A stretch of 64,000 bases of DNA from positions 92,507,324 to 92,571,323 of the forward strand of contig NC_067474.1 of NCBI RefSeq assembly GCF_947179515.1, written 5' to 3'. Below the pieces are notes generated by a model, which saw only the letters and a list, made by a program, of their open reading frames with translations, ran no database searches and was not told the origin of the DNA. This stretch comes from Apodemus sylvaticus (Eukaryota > Chordata > Mammalia > Rodentia > Muridae). The position numbers were made by a program, and so were the translations under genes. Every line of letters starts with the position of its first letter. Positions within the stretch are counted from its first letter, which is position 1. Positions 12,578-23,657 of this stretch are shown piece by piece.

Positions 12578-13415
12578 ATCCCTATCTATTCTCTCCCTAT
12601 CTATTCAATATAATACTTGAAGTTCTAGCTAGAGACAACAATGAGACCACAAAAGGAGGTCAAAGTACAAATTGGAAAGAAGTAGTCAAAATATCACTAT
12701 TTTCAGATGATATGATCATATACTTAGGTGACCCCAAAAACTCCACCAGAGAACACCTAAAGCTGATAAATAACTTGAGCAAAGTGGCCGGATACAAAAT
12801 TAACTCGCATAAATGAGTAGCCTTCCTCTACTCAAAGAATAAACAAGCTGAGAAAGAAATTAGGGAAATGACACGCTTCACAATAGTCACAAATAATATT
12901 ACATAATTTGGGGTGACTCTAACCAAGCAAGTGAAAGATCTGTATGACAAGAATTTCAAACCTTTGAAGAAAGAAATCGAAGAAGATCTCAGAAGATGGA
13001 AAGATCTCCCATGCTTATGGATTAGTAGAATTAATATAGTAAAAATTCCCATCTTGCCAAAAGCAATCTACAGATCAATGCAATCTCCATTAAAATTTCA
13101 AATCACCACATCATAGAACTAGAAAGAGCAATCTGCAAATTCATTTGGAATAACAAAAAAAAAAAAAAAAAAAAAAAAACAGAGGATAGGAAAACTATTC
13201 TCCAAAACAGAAGATCTCCTGGGGGAATCACCATCCCTGAACTTAAGCTTTAGTACAGAGCAATAGTGAAAAGAACTGTATGGTACTGGTTCAGAGACAG
13301 GCTGGAAGATCAGTCGAATAGAATTGAAGACCCAGAAATGACCCAACATACCTACAGTTACTTGATATTTGACAAAGGAGCTAAAAACATCCAGTGAAAA
13401 AAAGATAGTATTTTT
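12578..13415 (+). mobile_element. L1 ORF2 RT and following region, inverted 5' arm (part 2)
   Basis: This continues ORF2 after the inserted fragment. An open stretch at 12559-12816 encodes the RT catalytic motif C region, read here as LFSDDMIIYL, where L1 families usually have an alanine before the two aspartates. The copy continues through the thumb-like region to 13411. At 13154-13179 a run of about 26 A replaces the short A-run of ORF2 and shifts the frame. It is interrupted at about 13416 by two antisense L1s and resumes at 15260. Confidence 0.85.
13401..13415. repeat. Left target duplication of the nested L1 pair
   Basis: AAAGATAGTATTTT here and AAAGACAGTATTTT at 15260-15273 are the same ORF2 codons of the host L1. 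They bracket the nested antisense L1s, so they serve as the target-site duplication (one mismatch). Confidence 0.75.
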
Positions 13416-14114
13416 TTTATTCGATATATTTTTATTTACATTGCAAATGGTTTCCCCTTGTCTGGCTTCCCACTCCCCGAGAAAATCCCATAAGCCCTCT
13501 TCCCTCCCCCTGTTCCCCCATCTACCCCTTCCCACTTCCCTGTTCTGGTATTACCTTATACTCCTACACTGAGTCTTTCCAGAACCAGGGGCCACTCCTC
13601 CATTCTTCTTGGACATAATTTGATGTGTGGATTATGTTTTGGGTATTCCAATTTTCTAGGCTAATATCCACTTATTAGTCAGTGCATACCATGATTGATC
13701 TTTTGAGACTGGGTTACCTCACTTAATATGGTGTTCTCCAGCTCCATCCATTTGTCTAAGAATTTCATGAATTCATTGTTTCTAATGGCTGAATAGTACT
13801 CCATTGTGTATATATACCACATTTTTTGTATCCATTCTTCCGTTGAGGGATACCTGGGTTCTTTCCAGCTTCTGGCTATTATAGATAGGGCTGCTATGAA
13901 CATAGTGGAACATATATCCTTATTACATGCTGGGAAATCTTCTGGGTATATGCCCAGGAGTGGAATAGCAAGATACTCCAGAAGTGATATGCCCAGTTTT
14001 CTGAGGAACTGCCAGACTGATTTCCAGAGTGGTTGTACCAATTTGCAACCCCACCAGCAGTGGAAGAGTGTTCCTCTTTCTCCACATCCTCACCAATACC
14101 TACTATCTCCTGAG
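13416..14114 (-). mobile_element. 5'-truncated L1, antisense, nested
   Basis: Poly(T), then the TTATTCGATATATTTTTATTTACATT 3' terminus region (given here only as its type), 3' UTR to about 13675 and ORF2 C-terminal codons to about 14105. A - strand frame at 13679-14041 (120 codons) encodes the ORF2 C-terminus up to the natural stop (HGMH end region altered). It is truncated at CTATCTCCTGAG. It probably inserted in the poly(A) end of the neighbouring L1 at 14115. Confidence 0.85.
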
Positions 14115-14985
14115 TTTTTTTTTTTAATATTTTTATTTTCTATATTTTTTTACATTCCAAATGAGTTCCCCTTTCCCAGATCCTCCCTCCCCATAAGTCC
14201 CATAAACCTTCTTTTCTCCATCCCTTCTCCAATCACCTCCCTCCTCTTTCTCTGTCCTTATATTCCCTTCCAATGCTAGATCAATCTTGTCCAGGATCAG
14301 GACCCTCTCCATACTTCTTCATGGGAGTCATTTGTTATGCAATTTGTGCCTTAGGTATTCAGGGCTTCTGGGCTAATTAATATCCACTTATCAGAGATTG
14401 CATTCCATGTGTATTCTTTTGTGATTCGGTTACCTCACTTAGGATGATATTTTCCAGATCAAACCATTTGCCTAATAATTTTGTGAATTCATTATTTCTA
14501 ATTGCTGAGTAGTATTCCATTGTGTAAATATACCACATTTTCTGTATCCATTCCTCCTTTGAGGGGCATCTGGGTTCTTTCCAGCTTCTGGCTATTATAA
14601 ATAAGGCTGCTATGAACATAATGGAGCATGTTTCTTTATTGCATGCTGGGGAATCCTTTGGGTATTTGCCCAGGAGAGGTATAGCAGGGTCCTCTGGAAG
14701 TCTCATGTCCAGTTTTCTGAGGAACTTCTAGACTGATTTCCAAAGTGGTTGTACCATCTTGCAGCCCCACCAGCAGTGGAGGAGTGCTCCTCTTTCTCCA
14801 CATCCTTGCCAACACCTGCTGTCTCCTGAGTTTTTTACCTTATCCATTCTGACTGGTGTAAGGTGAAATCTCAGGGTTGTTTTGATCTGCATTTCCCTAA
14901 TGACTAATGATGTTGAGCACTTCTTAAGGTGCCTCTTGGCCATCCGAATTTCTTCAGGTGAAAATTCTTTGTTTAGATCTGTACC
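14115..14985 (-). mobile_element. Second nested antisense L1, 3' arm
   Basis: This arm begins with poly(T) and a different 3' UTR subtype (AATATAGAAAATAAAAAT on the - strand, shared with the copies at 22732 and 36397). It runs through the 3' UTR and the ORF2 C-terminus to codons near GGGGTACAGATCTAAAC. - strand frames at 14377-14706 and 14728-14943 are adjacent ORF2 pieces split by a frameshift or stop. The orientation flips at about 14986. Confidence 0.85.
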
Positions 14986-15259
14986 CCATTATCAAAATCC
15001 CAACTCAGTTCTTCATAGAGTTAGAAAGAGCAATTCTCAAATTCATCTGGAATAACAAAAAAACCCAGAATAGCTAAAACTATTCTCAACAACAAAAGAA
15101 ATTCTGTGGGAATCAGTATCCCTGACATCAAGCAATATTACAGAGCAATAGTTTTAAAAACTGCATGGTATTGGTACAGTGACAGGCAGGCAGATCAATG
15201 GAATAGTATTGAAGATCCAGAAATGAACCCACACACCTATGGCCACTTGATCCTTGACA
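14986..15259 (+). mobile_element. Inverted 5' arm of the second nested L1
   Basis: Sense ORF2 from the ATCAAAATCCCAACTCAG codons to CTTGATCCTTGACAAA. It lies between the antisense arm and the right-hand target duplication at 15260, so it is best read as the 5'-inverted arm of the 14115 insertion. Several hundred bases of L1 are missing between the two breakpoints. Confidence 0.65.
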
Positions 15260-16045
15260 AAAGACAGTATTTTTAACAAATGTTCCTGGATCAAAGGGAG
15301 GTCAGCATATAGAAAAATGCAAATCGGCCCATTCTTATCTCGTTGTACAAAGCTCAAGTCCAAGTGGATCAAGGAACTCTTAATAAAACCAGATACTCTG
15401 AAGCTTACAGAGGAGAAAGTTTTGAAGAGCCTTGAACACATGGGTACAGGGGAAATTTCCTGAACAGAATACCAAGGGCTTATGCTCTAAGAACAAGAAT
15501 TATCAAATGGGACTTCATAAAACTGTAAAGCTTCTGTAAGGCAAAGGACACTATCAATAGGATAAAAGGCAGCCAACAGAGTGGGAGAAGATCTTCACCA
15601 ATCTTACATCTGAGAGAGGGCTAATATCCTATTTATATAAAGAACTCAAGAAGTTAGACTCCAGAGAGTCAAATAATCCTATTAAAAATAGGGTACAGAG
15701 CTAAACAGAGAATTCTCAACTGAGGAAACTCATTCAGTTGTGAAGCACTGAAAGAAATGTTCATCATCCTCAATTATCTGGGAAATGATTACCAAAACAA
15801 CCCCAAGATTCCACCTCATACCAGCCAGAATGGCTAAGATAAAAAACTCAGGGGGAAGGCAGATGCTGGTGAAGATGTGGAGAAAGAGGAACACTACTCC
15901 GTTGTTAGTGGGATTGCAAGCTGGTACAACCATTCTGGAAATCAGTCTGCTGGTTCCTCATAAAATTATACATAGTGCTACCTGAGGACCCATCTATACC
16001 ATTCCTGGGTATATATACCCAGAAGATGTTCCAACATGTAATAAG
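15260..16045 (+). mobile_element. L1 ORF2 C-terminal region, inverted 5' arm (part 3)
   Basis: The host L1 resumes and continues through ORF2 to the CCAACATGTAATAAG codons at 16045. That point is only about a dozen bases upstream, in L1 coordinates, of where the antisense arm ended at 11553. The zinc-knuckle-like cysteine region (about 15855-15925) is degraded. The right target duplication GATGTAATCTTTT follows at 16046-16058. Confidence 0.85.
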
Positions 16046-16058
16046 GATGTAATCTTTT

Positions 16059-16379
16059 CTAAGGTCTTCATCAGTTTGTTATTTATGGTTTCTCAAGCCT
16101 GTTGTCAGTTTTGTGAACTGGGAATGTTTTCAACCAAACATGATGACTATCCCTTAGAAGTATAGCATTCATTCTATAGTATATGGAGAATTAGAAATTT
16201 AATCTGTATGAGCCTTAATATGCGAATTCTTATTGATTTGCAGTTCATTTTATGGTGTAGGTGTTATTGTCATTGTTTACTTTGTTTTGTTTTTGTTATT
16301 TTTACTTTTTATTTTTTTAATTTTTATTTGTGTATTTGTATTTTTGTATTATTTTATTTTTATTTTATTTTAATTTCAT
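16059..16379. other. Intergenic AT/T-rich sequence
   Basis: No gene recognised. The second half is a T-rich low-complexity stretch (TTTTTATT and TTTTA-like words). Confidence 0.6.
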
Positions 16380-16540
16380 TTAATCATTTGTTCACACTCT
16401 GAATTTTATCCCCCTACAGGTCTACCTTCTGACCATCCCACATCCTATATCTCCTCCCCTACCCTATCTCCATGAGGTTTTCCCCACTCTGCACACTCTC
16501 CACCAGACCTTCCATCTCCCTGGGGCTTCCAGACTCAAGA
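16380..16540 (-). mobile_element. Lx-type L1 3' UTR end, antisense, short
   Basis: ACACTCTGAATTTTATCCCC followed by the CCTATCTCCATGAGG and CTGGGGCTTCCAGACTC words is the complement of the terminal Lx 3' UTR. The preceding T-rich DNA is consistent with its tail. (TTTTA)n-like sequence follows at about 16545-16590. Confidence 0.6.
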
Positions 16541-17249
16541 GTGCATTTCTATTTTATTTTATTTTATTTGGTTTTATTATTTTATTTGTTTTTTTAAAGA
16601 GATTCTTACTTTGTAAATAAGTCCATATATAAAACATATTGGACTTAAATCCACAAAGATCCACCAGCCTCTATCTCCGAAGTTCTGGGAGTAGTGGCAT
16701 CTGTGACCATGCCAAGTTTAAATTCAGTTTTATCTTTGACAAACTTTCTTTTAAGAAAACTTTATTTCTAACTATCCTAAAGCAACATTTTGAATGTGCA
16801 CACTCTTATTTGATTAACATGTGTGTTATACTTTTTCTTTGAAAATATTAATGAATAAGAAAAGAATTAACATAAAGAGTTAAAATAGAAATACATAGTT
16901 TTAACTTAAAAATATTGACAAAGAAATCCTTGGTACTACACTAAGAAATCAATGTTGCAAAAATAAAAAATAAAAAAAACAAAAAAAGTTTAAAAAATTA
17001 AAAAAAAGAAATCAATGATGCCTTAAAACCCATATTTTTTCAATCCATTAACATTAAAGATTTTTCCATATTTGTGGTCTTCAGCTTTGTGTGTCTGTTT
17101 TCTTAGTTTGATTTAAAGATGACTTACTTCATTTATTAATTCATTCTGAGATTTTGCTTTATAGTCAGTGTGACTTTGGTCCCATTAACAAAACATCCAG
17201 AAATGATTAATGAAATCTCAAAAACAACCAAACAGAATATCTCAAAATA
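16541..17249. other. Intergenic AT-rich sequence
   Basis: T-rich and A-rich low-complexity patches (about 16545-16600 and 16955-17010). No gene recognised. Confidence 0.6.
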
Positions 17250-17640
17250 CTTGATTTCAAGTCATTCTCTTTGTCAAGTAGACAAAATATTGTTTAATGG
17301 GCATAAAACAAACATCTAGACCTCTCAAATAAAATAGAGGTTCTCAAAGTAAATATGCATATCTATGCACTACTAACCTCTGACAAGGATTTCAGAAACA
17401 TATATAAGGTAGAATGGGTCTTCAATAAATGGTTCTGGGAAAGTGAGCTATCTGCTACAGAAGATTAAGGTGACTATTTTCCACTAATATATGGAAGTTG
17501 CCTCAAACTGAATTAAAGGCCTTAATGTAAGTCCTGAAACATTGAATCTGCCAAGGATAAAAATAAATAAAACACCATAAAACTGTTTTTCAATAGGCAC
17601 CAGCTTATGTATGATCCCCAAAGTACAAAAATAGTACAAT

Positions 17641-17694
<54 letters not shown>

Positions 17695-18056
17695 GAAAGT
17701 AGATAAGTAGATATGGGCATACATTGAATTTAAAATCTATCTTATAAGGTATGAAATGATGAAGTGAAGAGAAAACCTAGAGAAAGGAAAAAAATTCCAA
17801 GTAGCCATCCACCTGAAAAGTAACTACTGGAGTGCATAAGGAAATCAAAAACTTGAAACAAAAATAATCCAGTTTAAACATGACTAGAAGTGCTGATTAT
17901 GCTCTTGTCACAAAATGGAAATCAATTCCAACAACTAGATGAAAACAAATATTCAAATCACTGACTTGCTGCAGAATAGATGTCAAGACTACAGTAATAT
18001 GTCCATATGAGTTATAATAACAATTCCAAAAATAATTCCAAAATAATGTTGTCTAG
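17250..18056 (+). mobile_element. Old L1 ORF2 remnant (part 1)
   Basis: Weak but ordered similarity to mammalian L1 ORF2: the ATAAATGGTTCTGGGAAA stretch (about 17425), GGCCTTAATGTAAGTCCTGAAAC (about 17518; quoted in part as ordered words CCTTAATGTAAG and CCTGAAAC) and later ORF2 codons. It continues beyond the LTR at 18057-18529. No frame survives. It is older than the Lx copies. Confidence 0.5.
17642..17692. repeat. (GA)n microsatellite
   Basis: About 50 bp of pure GA repeat inside the old L1. The - strand frame across it is an artefact. Confidence 0.97.
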
Positions 18057-18529
18057 TGTAGTGGCTATTTCTGCTTGTCAATTTGACTATATCTGGAATG
18101 AACTACAATTTAGAATTAGAAGGCTCACCTCTGATCCTAATCTGGAGGCTGAGATATACAAGTTTCTGAATTGGATCATAGCATGGAGATCTTGAGGCAT
18201 AGTGGCTATGAATTCCAGAAAATTAAGAAAGGGAGATCTCTGAGTTCAAGGCCATCTGGGATTAAAGGCATGGTCTCACATGCCTTTAATCTGGGCCAAA
18301 CCTTCTGCTCCAGGCATACATAAAGACATTGGAAGAAGGAAGATTGACTCTCTCTTCACCTGCTTGCGTTGTTGGACTAAGCAACTGCTAGATCCTTTGA
18401 CTTCCATCCACAGCTACTTCTGACCATTGTTGGGGAGTTGGACTAAAGACTGTAAGTCATCAACAAATTCCCTTACAATATAGAGACTACCCATACATTC
18501 TGTGACTTTAGGGAACCCTGACTAATACA
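18057..18529 (+). mobile_element. Solo MaLR-type LTR with 5-bp target duplication
   Basis: The element begins TGTAGTGGCTATT and ends CTGACTAATACA. It is flanked by TCTAG at 18052-18056 and 18530-18534. TG...CA ends and a 5-bp duplication fit an ERVL/MaLR-type LTR. It contains a B1-like core (about 18240-18300: GATTAAAGGCATGG and ATGCCTTTAATC form an inverted pair). The same family occurs on the - strand at 32800-33344. The 62-codon frame at 18007-18195 is not coding. Confidence 0.75.
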
Positions 18530-18534
18530 TCTAG

Positions 18535-18690
18535 TAAGTAGAGAAATAAGAAGTCATCTACTCTGATGGTAGCAATATAAATTATTAGAACCAGAAGGGG
18601 CAATTGTAATCATTCTCAAAACATAAAAACATATTCAGCTATTCCTTATCTAGTATATATCAAAAGAGATACCAAAAAGACGCTTGAATA
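18535..18690 (+). mobile_element. Old L1 ORF2 remnant (part 2)
   Basis: After the LTR the ORF2 C-terminal similarity continues: CTGATGGTAGCAATATAAATTA and AGAGATACC correspond in order to the codons around the trailing zinc-knuckle and beyond. Strongly diverged. Confidence 0.45.
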
Positions 18691-19044
18691 CAATAATTGT
18701 ATTACTATCACAAATCTTCCCCCCTCTCTGCTGCCTCCCTCCTCCTAGTCCCATGCTCCCACAGTTTCCATCCCCCCATATCTCTTGCCTTGCCTTTCTC
18801 CTCAGACAGTGTGGAGGCACTCACTGAATATAAGAATCCATCTTATAGCAAAAAATTATGTTTTGCTTCAATCACTTATGTTTTTATGATAGAAAAGACA
18901 TTCCAAAAATTCCAGTCACTACCTTTCAGGGCAGATGATTTTCCAAACAATATCCCAGACTAAGGATATTTACATCTGAAAAATCTTAGGAGGCCCCTGC
19001 CAGAAAGATGAGTATTGGGCAAGGTAGAAAGAATTTACATTTGA

Positions 19045-19284
19045 GTTGGTCCCTAGCTACCTCCCCCCACAAGTTAATCTAGTTCTGCCTGTTAACTCTT
19101 GATTTTGTTTGCAGACAGGCTATCTCAGGCCAACCTAAATAGCAAGGGAACTTTTATAAAGAACTGGCCTTTTGTTGTTATAGGCCTCATGCAAGGAGCC
19201 CTTAAGGAAAACAACTTTTCTTAGCTTATCCAGGTGTGATTCAGGATACAGTTTATACATGTACTCAGAAAGACTAAATAGAGT

Positions 19285-19351
<67 letters not shown>

Positions 19352-19882
19352 CAGAGAGACAGTAGATACTTTTGATTTACAGAGAGGCAGTAGATTCTCA
19401 AGAGACACTCGGAGGAATGAGTTAGTTGATTCATCAAGCTAAGGGCTAGAGGCTGGAGCAGATCCAGCTAATCGCCCAGGGCCTAGAGTGGCCTACAATG
19501 GCCCCAGGCATGGCACAGAGAAGAATGCAACCAACAGACAAGAACACCAGGAGGCTAGGCATGAGAACCATCCTTCTTCAGCTCCCTAGTCTGTGCGACA
19601 TCAAGACCAAGATGAAGAAGCATGGGCCCTAGACTTTGTGTAAACACCCTGTATTGCCCGAGAAAGCCTAGCTAGCCTTTTATAGATGTATATGTAAATT
19701 TGACTTTGATGTTAATTTGAGATCTTAACTTGACTGGACTTTGAGAGATACCCGAGAAATACACTTAGATTTCAAACCACCTCTGTGGTCATGTCAGTTT
19801 GTCATATTTCCACCAGACCTGTGTCTTCCTGGACTAAGGAACCCTAGTTACTCCTGCAGCAGACCCCCCTCGGCCTGTAACA
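19045..19882 (+). mobile_element. Possible solo LTR of a rodent endogenous retrovirus
   Basis: The right part (about 19700-19882) has the character of an LTR 3' portion: TTTATAGATG, GAGAAATACACTTAG, then a C-rich end finishing with CCTGTAACA. Mid-element sequence is moderately GC-rich and unlike the surrounding DNA. It contains the (GA)n/(GACA)n tract at 19285-19362. I did not find an obvious target duplication, so borders are approximate. Noncoding. Confidence 0.35.
19285..19362. repeat. (GA)n followed by (GACAGA)n microsatellite
   Basis: About 48 bp of GA repeat is followed by about 30 bp of GACAGA-like hexanucleotide repeat. Confidence 0.95.
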
Positions 19883-19889
19883 AAATGTT

Positions 19890-22721
19890 ATTTGCAGAAA
19901 AAAATTATTGGAATTAGAAGCCATATTGCTTAAGTTTTCACACATAGAATTGCGAGTAAGCTATTTTTTTTTTAATTAGAGAAGTCCAAAATGTCATCTT
20001 GATTATGGAGTGGTCATCAACAGAGGTGTGCAAGAAGGGTGAGGTTAAAGAAAGGCTGCATGTGAATAATGCACAAAGTAAGCATGTGCTAAAATATTAC
20101 ATTGGGTTACTATATACTAATCAAATATAAATTAAAAATCACCTCATAATGACCATGAGACACATAAAACACTAGGAAAGATTCATAATCATAAAATAAA
20201 AGAATCATAGTATGTCACTTGTGTAGGTTAATATGTTAAATACTAGAGAAAAAGTTATGTACAGAAAACAAATGTAATAACTCATCTATACTGCTTAATT
20301 AATAAATTCTTCAATAAATGTGCTCTGATATCAGTAAAATCTCTCAGTAATACTGAAATGTAAATAATAAGATTGTGGTACAGAAGGCTGACAGAAATAT
20401 GCAAATAACACAATGTATTTTAATATTTGAGTTTATTTCTGGAACAAAAGTTCTTTTATTTTAAGTATAATGATATAAAACAATTCTAGTTTTTTGGTTA
20501 CTCATTTCATGAAAACTTTCCTCCTATTATTTGAAGAGACAAAGAAAGAATAGGGAGGAAGAGACAGAGATAGAACAAGACACACACACACAAACACATA
20601 TACGCACACAGAGAGAGGGGGGGGGAGAGAGAGAGAAAATCCTGATGTTTTTAAATCCAGCAGCTTTAGAATAATATTGATTATTGATACATGGGTTTGT
20701 CACAATGAAATAAATATAAGAAAATCCTAAAAATTATTTGCAACAGGTTTGTTGTATATAAAAATACTATAGTTTAAAGAGAAAACTTGTCTAAAAATGC
20801 AATTAAGTAAGATATTTGGAGGTGAACTTTTAAGAATGTAATATTGCTCATGTTGCAGATATAGGAAATAAAACTTTAAAATCCTTACAGAGATGTGGAA
20901 TCAAAAGAATTTTTGTGACAATTGCTCAAAACAAATCCCTTGTTTCTGAGTACTATGTGACATTGAAAAGCAAGCACAGATATGACCACTACATGTTTCT
21001 TGCCATGTAGCCTGAAGAATCAGTTGATTACATACAAGAAAGACTACTGCTATGAACCAAAGAATAACAAGGCTTCTCAGGAGAGAAACTGGGATGGTGA
21101 AATGAGAGATGCCTAAGATTGTCTAGTATTTCCTTGGGCAAATGTACAATGAAACGAAGAAGAGATTCTCATATTTGTGATCTTCAGAACCATATTTGTT
21201 CCTATCATTTGGTGTTGCTTCTGAGCTATAGAAAACACAGTAAAGTACAAGTACCTGTTACACTGCAGGTGCAGAACAATTTCAAATAAATATACATCCA
21301 GAACAATACAGCAATTCTCTTAGAAAGCTTGCCCTGCAGTAAAACTACACAATTATTTATTGGAATTCATAGATCCTGCATGTAGGGAGTAATGAACAAT
21401 GTGTCATAACAAAATGGGTAAAATTGCTGACATGGTGTGTTTCCAGTCTAACCTGTCTGTGTGGTTAGATGTACTTTAAAAAAATAAAACCAAACTAAAT
21501 TAAAACAAATATTATCAAGCTGTGACAAATTTGACAGGGGCACTGTACACATTATAGACCAGTGTATTTCAATATATTGCACACCATTACCAGTTTTACT
21601 TTTGCATACAGTTTTCTCTGACTGTGAAAGAACAGGAATTCACAATGTTCAAAAGAAACATTAAATTAATATTGAAATAAAGCTATCTAGTAAATAAAGA
21701 TTACTAATATAATCTTTCCAGAGGATGAAGCATTTAGAAATTGGGGATCTTCTACCTATGATAGTATACTTATTTACTGACATTCTCTCCCTCTTTCCTC
21801 CCATCTACAAGCTATGAAAACTTGCTTTTGACTTAAATTTTTTTATGATAGCAAAAAATTTATATTGCAATTTAGAGTGAGATCATAATCATAAAAATCA
21901 CTATTGCCAGGATATATTTACCTTCTTTTGTTACCCAACTTCTCTGTAATCTGTTTCTGCAAAGTCATTTCTAGGATATGCTGTAACATGTTATTCCATT
22001 ACACATGTTTTAATAAGTATGTCCTATGAGTGATCATTCAGTAAGTTCTGGTATATGAATCTATTTTAGAAGATCATATAGAAATCCATGACTTGTGTGT
22101 GAATTCAGACATAGATTATATGAAAAATGATTATTTACTGAATATATTAATATATATTAAAGAAAGAAAAATTTTAGTCTACAATGTTCATATATTATAC
22201 AGATATCTCTTCTATTTTGTTTACACTAATAAAATATGTGAAAAATTGCTTGAAGAAAAAATATACTTATAGAAAACATAATTAACTTAGGATCATTATG
22301 CTTTTTATTGTTTTAGCAAAATATACTAAAGATACTATAGATCCTGAAAGTTTTAGTTTATGAGTATTTATATCACTGAGTTTAGAGTTAATTTTCAAAT
22401 TTATAATAGATAATTTTCATACAAGATTTGTTTATTTAATAATTCAGGGAAAGTCATTCATATTTTTTAAATGAGTGAAAATTATTTTAGAATTGCTTTA
22501 GGTTCAAAGTGTAATGTAAAGGTAGCATTAAAGTTTCCTTATCTCTATGTTTCATATGAACACAAACCACTACATGTATGTCTCACAGAAAAAAATGTTC
22601 TATAGTCACAAAACTCACATTGAATTTCATATTTCATCTGGAAATATGGCAATGGTTCAGGATTTATTTTTTAATCCAAGGAAACCTGAGCAAAATATTG
22701 ATAGCATGTGACCTCTACCAT
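19890..22721. other. Long intergenic AT-rich stretch
   Basis: Nearly 2.8 kb without a recognisable gene or young transposon. It contains a mixed CA/GA/G-run simple repeat at about 20578-20636 (CACACA, then G9, then GAGAGA). Ancient diverged repeats may be present but cannot be recognised by eye. Confidence 0.6.
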
Positions 22722-22731
22722 AAGAACATAC

Positions 22732-22870
22732 CAGAGAAAAAGGAGGGAGGTGATTGGAGAAGGGATGGAGAGAAGAAGGTTTATGGGACATATGAGGAGG
22801 GGGCATCCGGGAAAGGGGAAATCATTTGGAATGTAAACAAAGAATATAGAAAATAAAAATATTAAAAAAA
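22732..22870 (+). mobile_element. Very short 5'-truncated L1 (139 bp)
   Basis: It contains only the last part of an L1 3' UTR (GATGGAGAGAAGAAGG, then GAAATCATTTGGAATGTAAAC) and an A-rich tail. Target duplication AAGAACATAC at 22722-22731 and 22871-22880 frames it exactly. It has the same 3' UTR subtype as the L1s at 14115 and 36397. The 92-codon frame at 22578-22856 is an artefact. Confidence 0.9.
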
Positions 22871-22913
22871 AAGAACATACAAGTTAGTATCACTGCCTTA
22901 GAAAAATCTTCCT

Positions 22914-23123
22914 TACAGGGCGGTGGTGGCGCACATTTGTAATCCCAGCACTCTGGGAGGCAGAGGCAGGTGGATTTCTGTGTTCGAGGCCAGACTGTTC
23001 TACAGAGTGAGTTCCAAGACAGCCAGGGCTATACAGAGAAACCCTGTCTCAAAAAAAGCCAAATCTAAAAAAAACCAAAATAAAAAACAAAACAAAAAAC
23101 AAAACAAAAAAAAAAGAATGAAA
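22914..23123 (+). mobile_element. B1 SINE, full length
   Basis: 7SL-derived B1: GGGCGGTGGTGGCGCACA start with A box, GTTCGAGGCCAGAC B-box region near 22983, CAGGGCTATACAGAGAAACC end near 23040, then a long A-rich tail with (AAAAC)n. Perfect 13-bp target duplication GAAAAATCTTCCT at 22901-22913 and 23124-23136. It inserted about 35 bp from the short L1 upstream. Pol III boxes look well preserved. Confidence 0.95.
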
Positions 23124-23325
23124 GAAAAATCTTCCTATTTTCACCAATACTTGCCAATCCATATTTTCTAACACCTTGGTTCTTACCTTTACAAATTAAC
23201 ATATAGGTGACATTTCATAATCTCTAGCCTTTTGAGATCAATTTGACTAAGTAACTTTCTTATATTAAATTAATATTTTCATGTCTTTACAACTTTGTTC
23301 AGAGTAATATCTCACCAGAATTTGT

Positions 23326-23651
23326 TTTTTTTATTTATTTTTTTATTCGATATATTTTTTATTTACATTTCAAATGATTTCCCCTTTCCTAGCCCCCCAC
23401 TCCCAGAAAGTCCCGTAAGCCCCCTTCTCTCCCCCTGTCCTGCACCCACCCCTTCCCACTTCCCCGTTCTGGTTTTGCTGAATACTGCTTCACTGAGTCT
23501 TTCTAGAACAAGGGGCCACACTTCCTTTCTTCTTGTACATCATTTGATGTGTAGATTATGTTTTGGGTATTCCAGGTTTCTAGATTAATATCCACTTATT
23601 AGTGAGTGTATACCATGATTCACCTTTTGAGTCTGGGTTACCTCACTTAGT
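23326..23651 (-). mobile_element. 5'-truncated young-type L1, antisense
   Basis: Poly(T), the TTATTCGATATATTTTTTATT 3' terminus type and 3' UTR, ending in the last ORF2 codons (GGTTACCTCACTTAGTAT). The sequence is close to the young Mus A/T/G-type 3' UTR. A short possible target duplication ATTTGT lies at 23320-23325 and 23652-23657. Confidence 0.85.
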
Positions 23652-23657
23652 ATTTGT

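Noticed and set aside
13806..14279. 157-codon + strand frame, and similar ones at 28250-28594 (-) and 39340-39684 (+)
   Set aside because: All are the antisense of the L1 ORF2 C-terminus. Their likeness to each other reflects shared L1 sequence, not a gene family.
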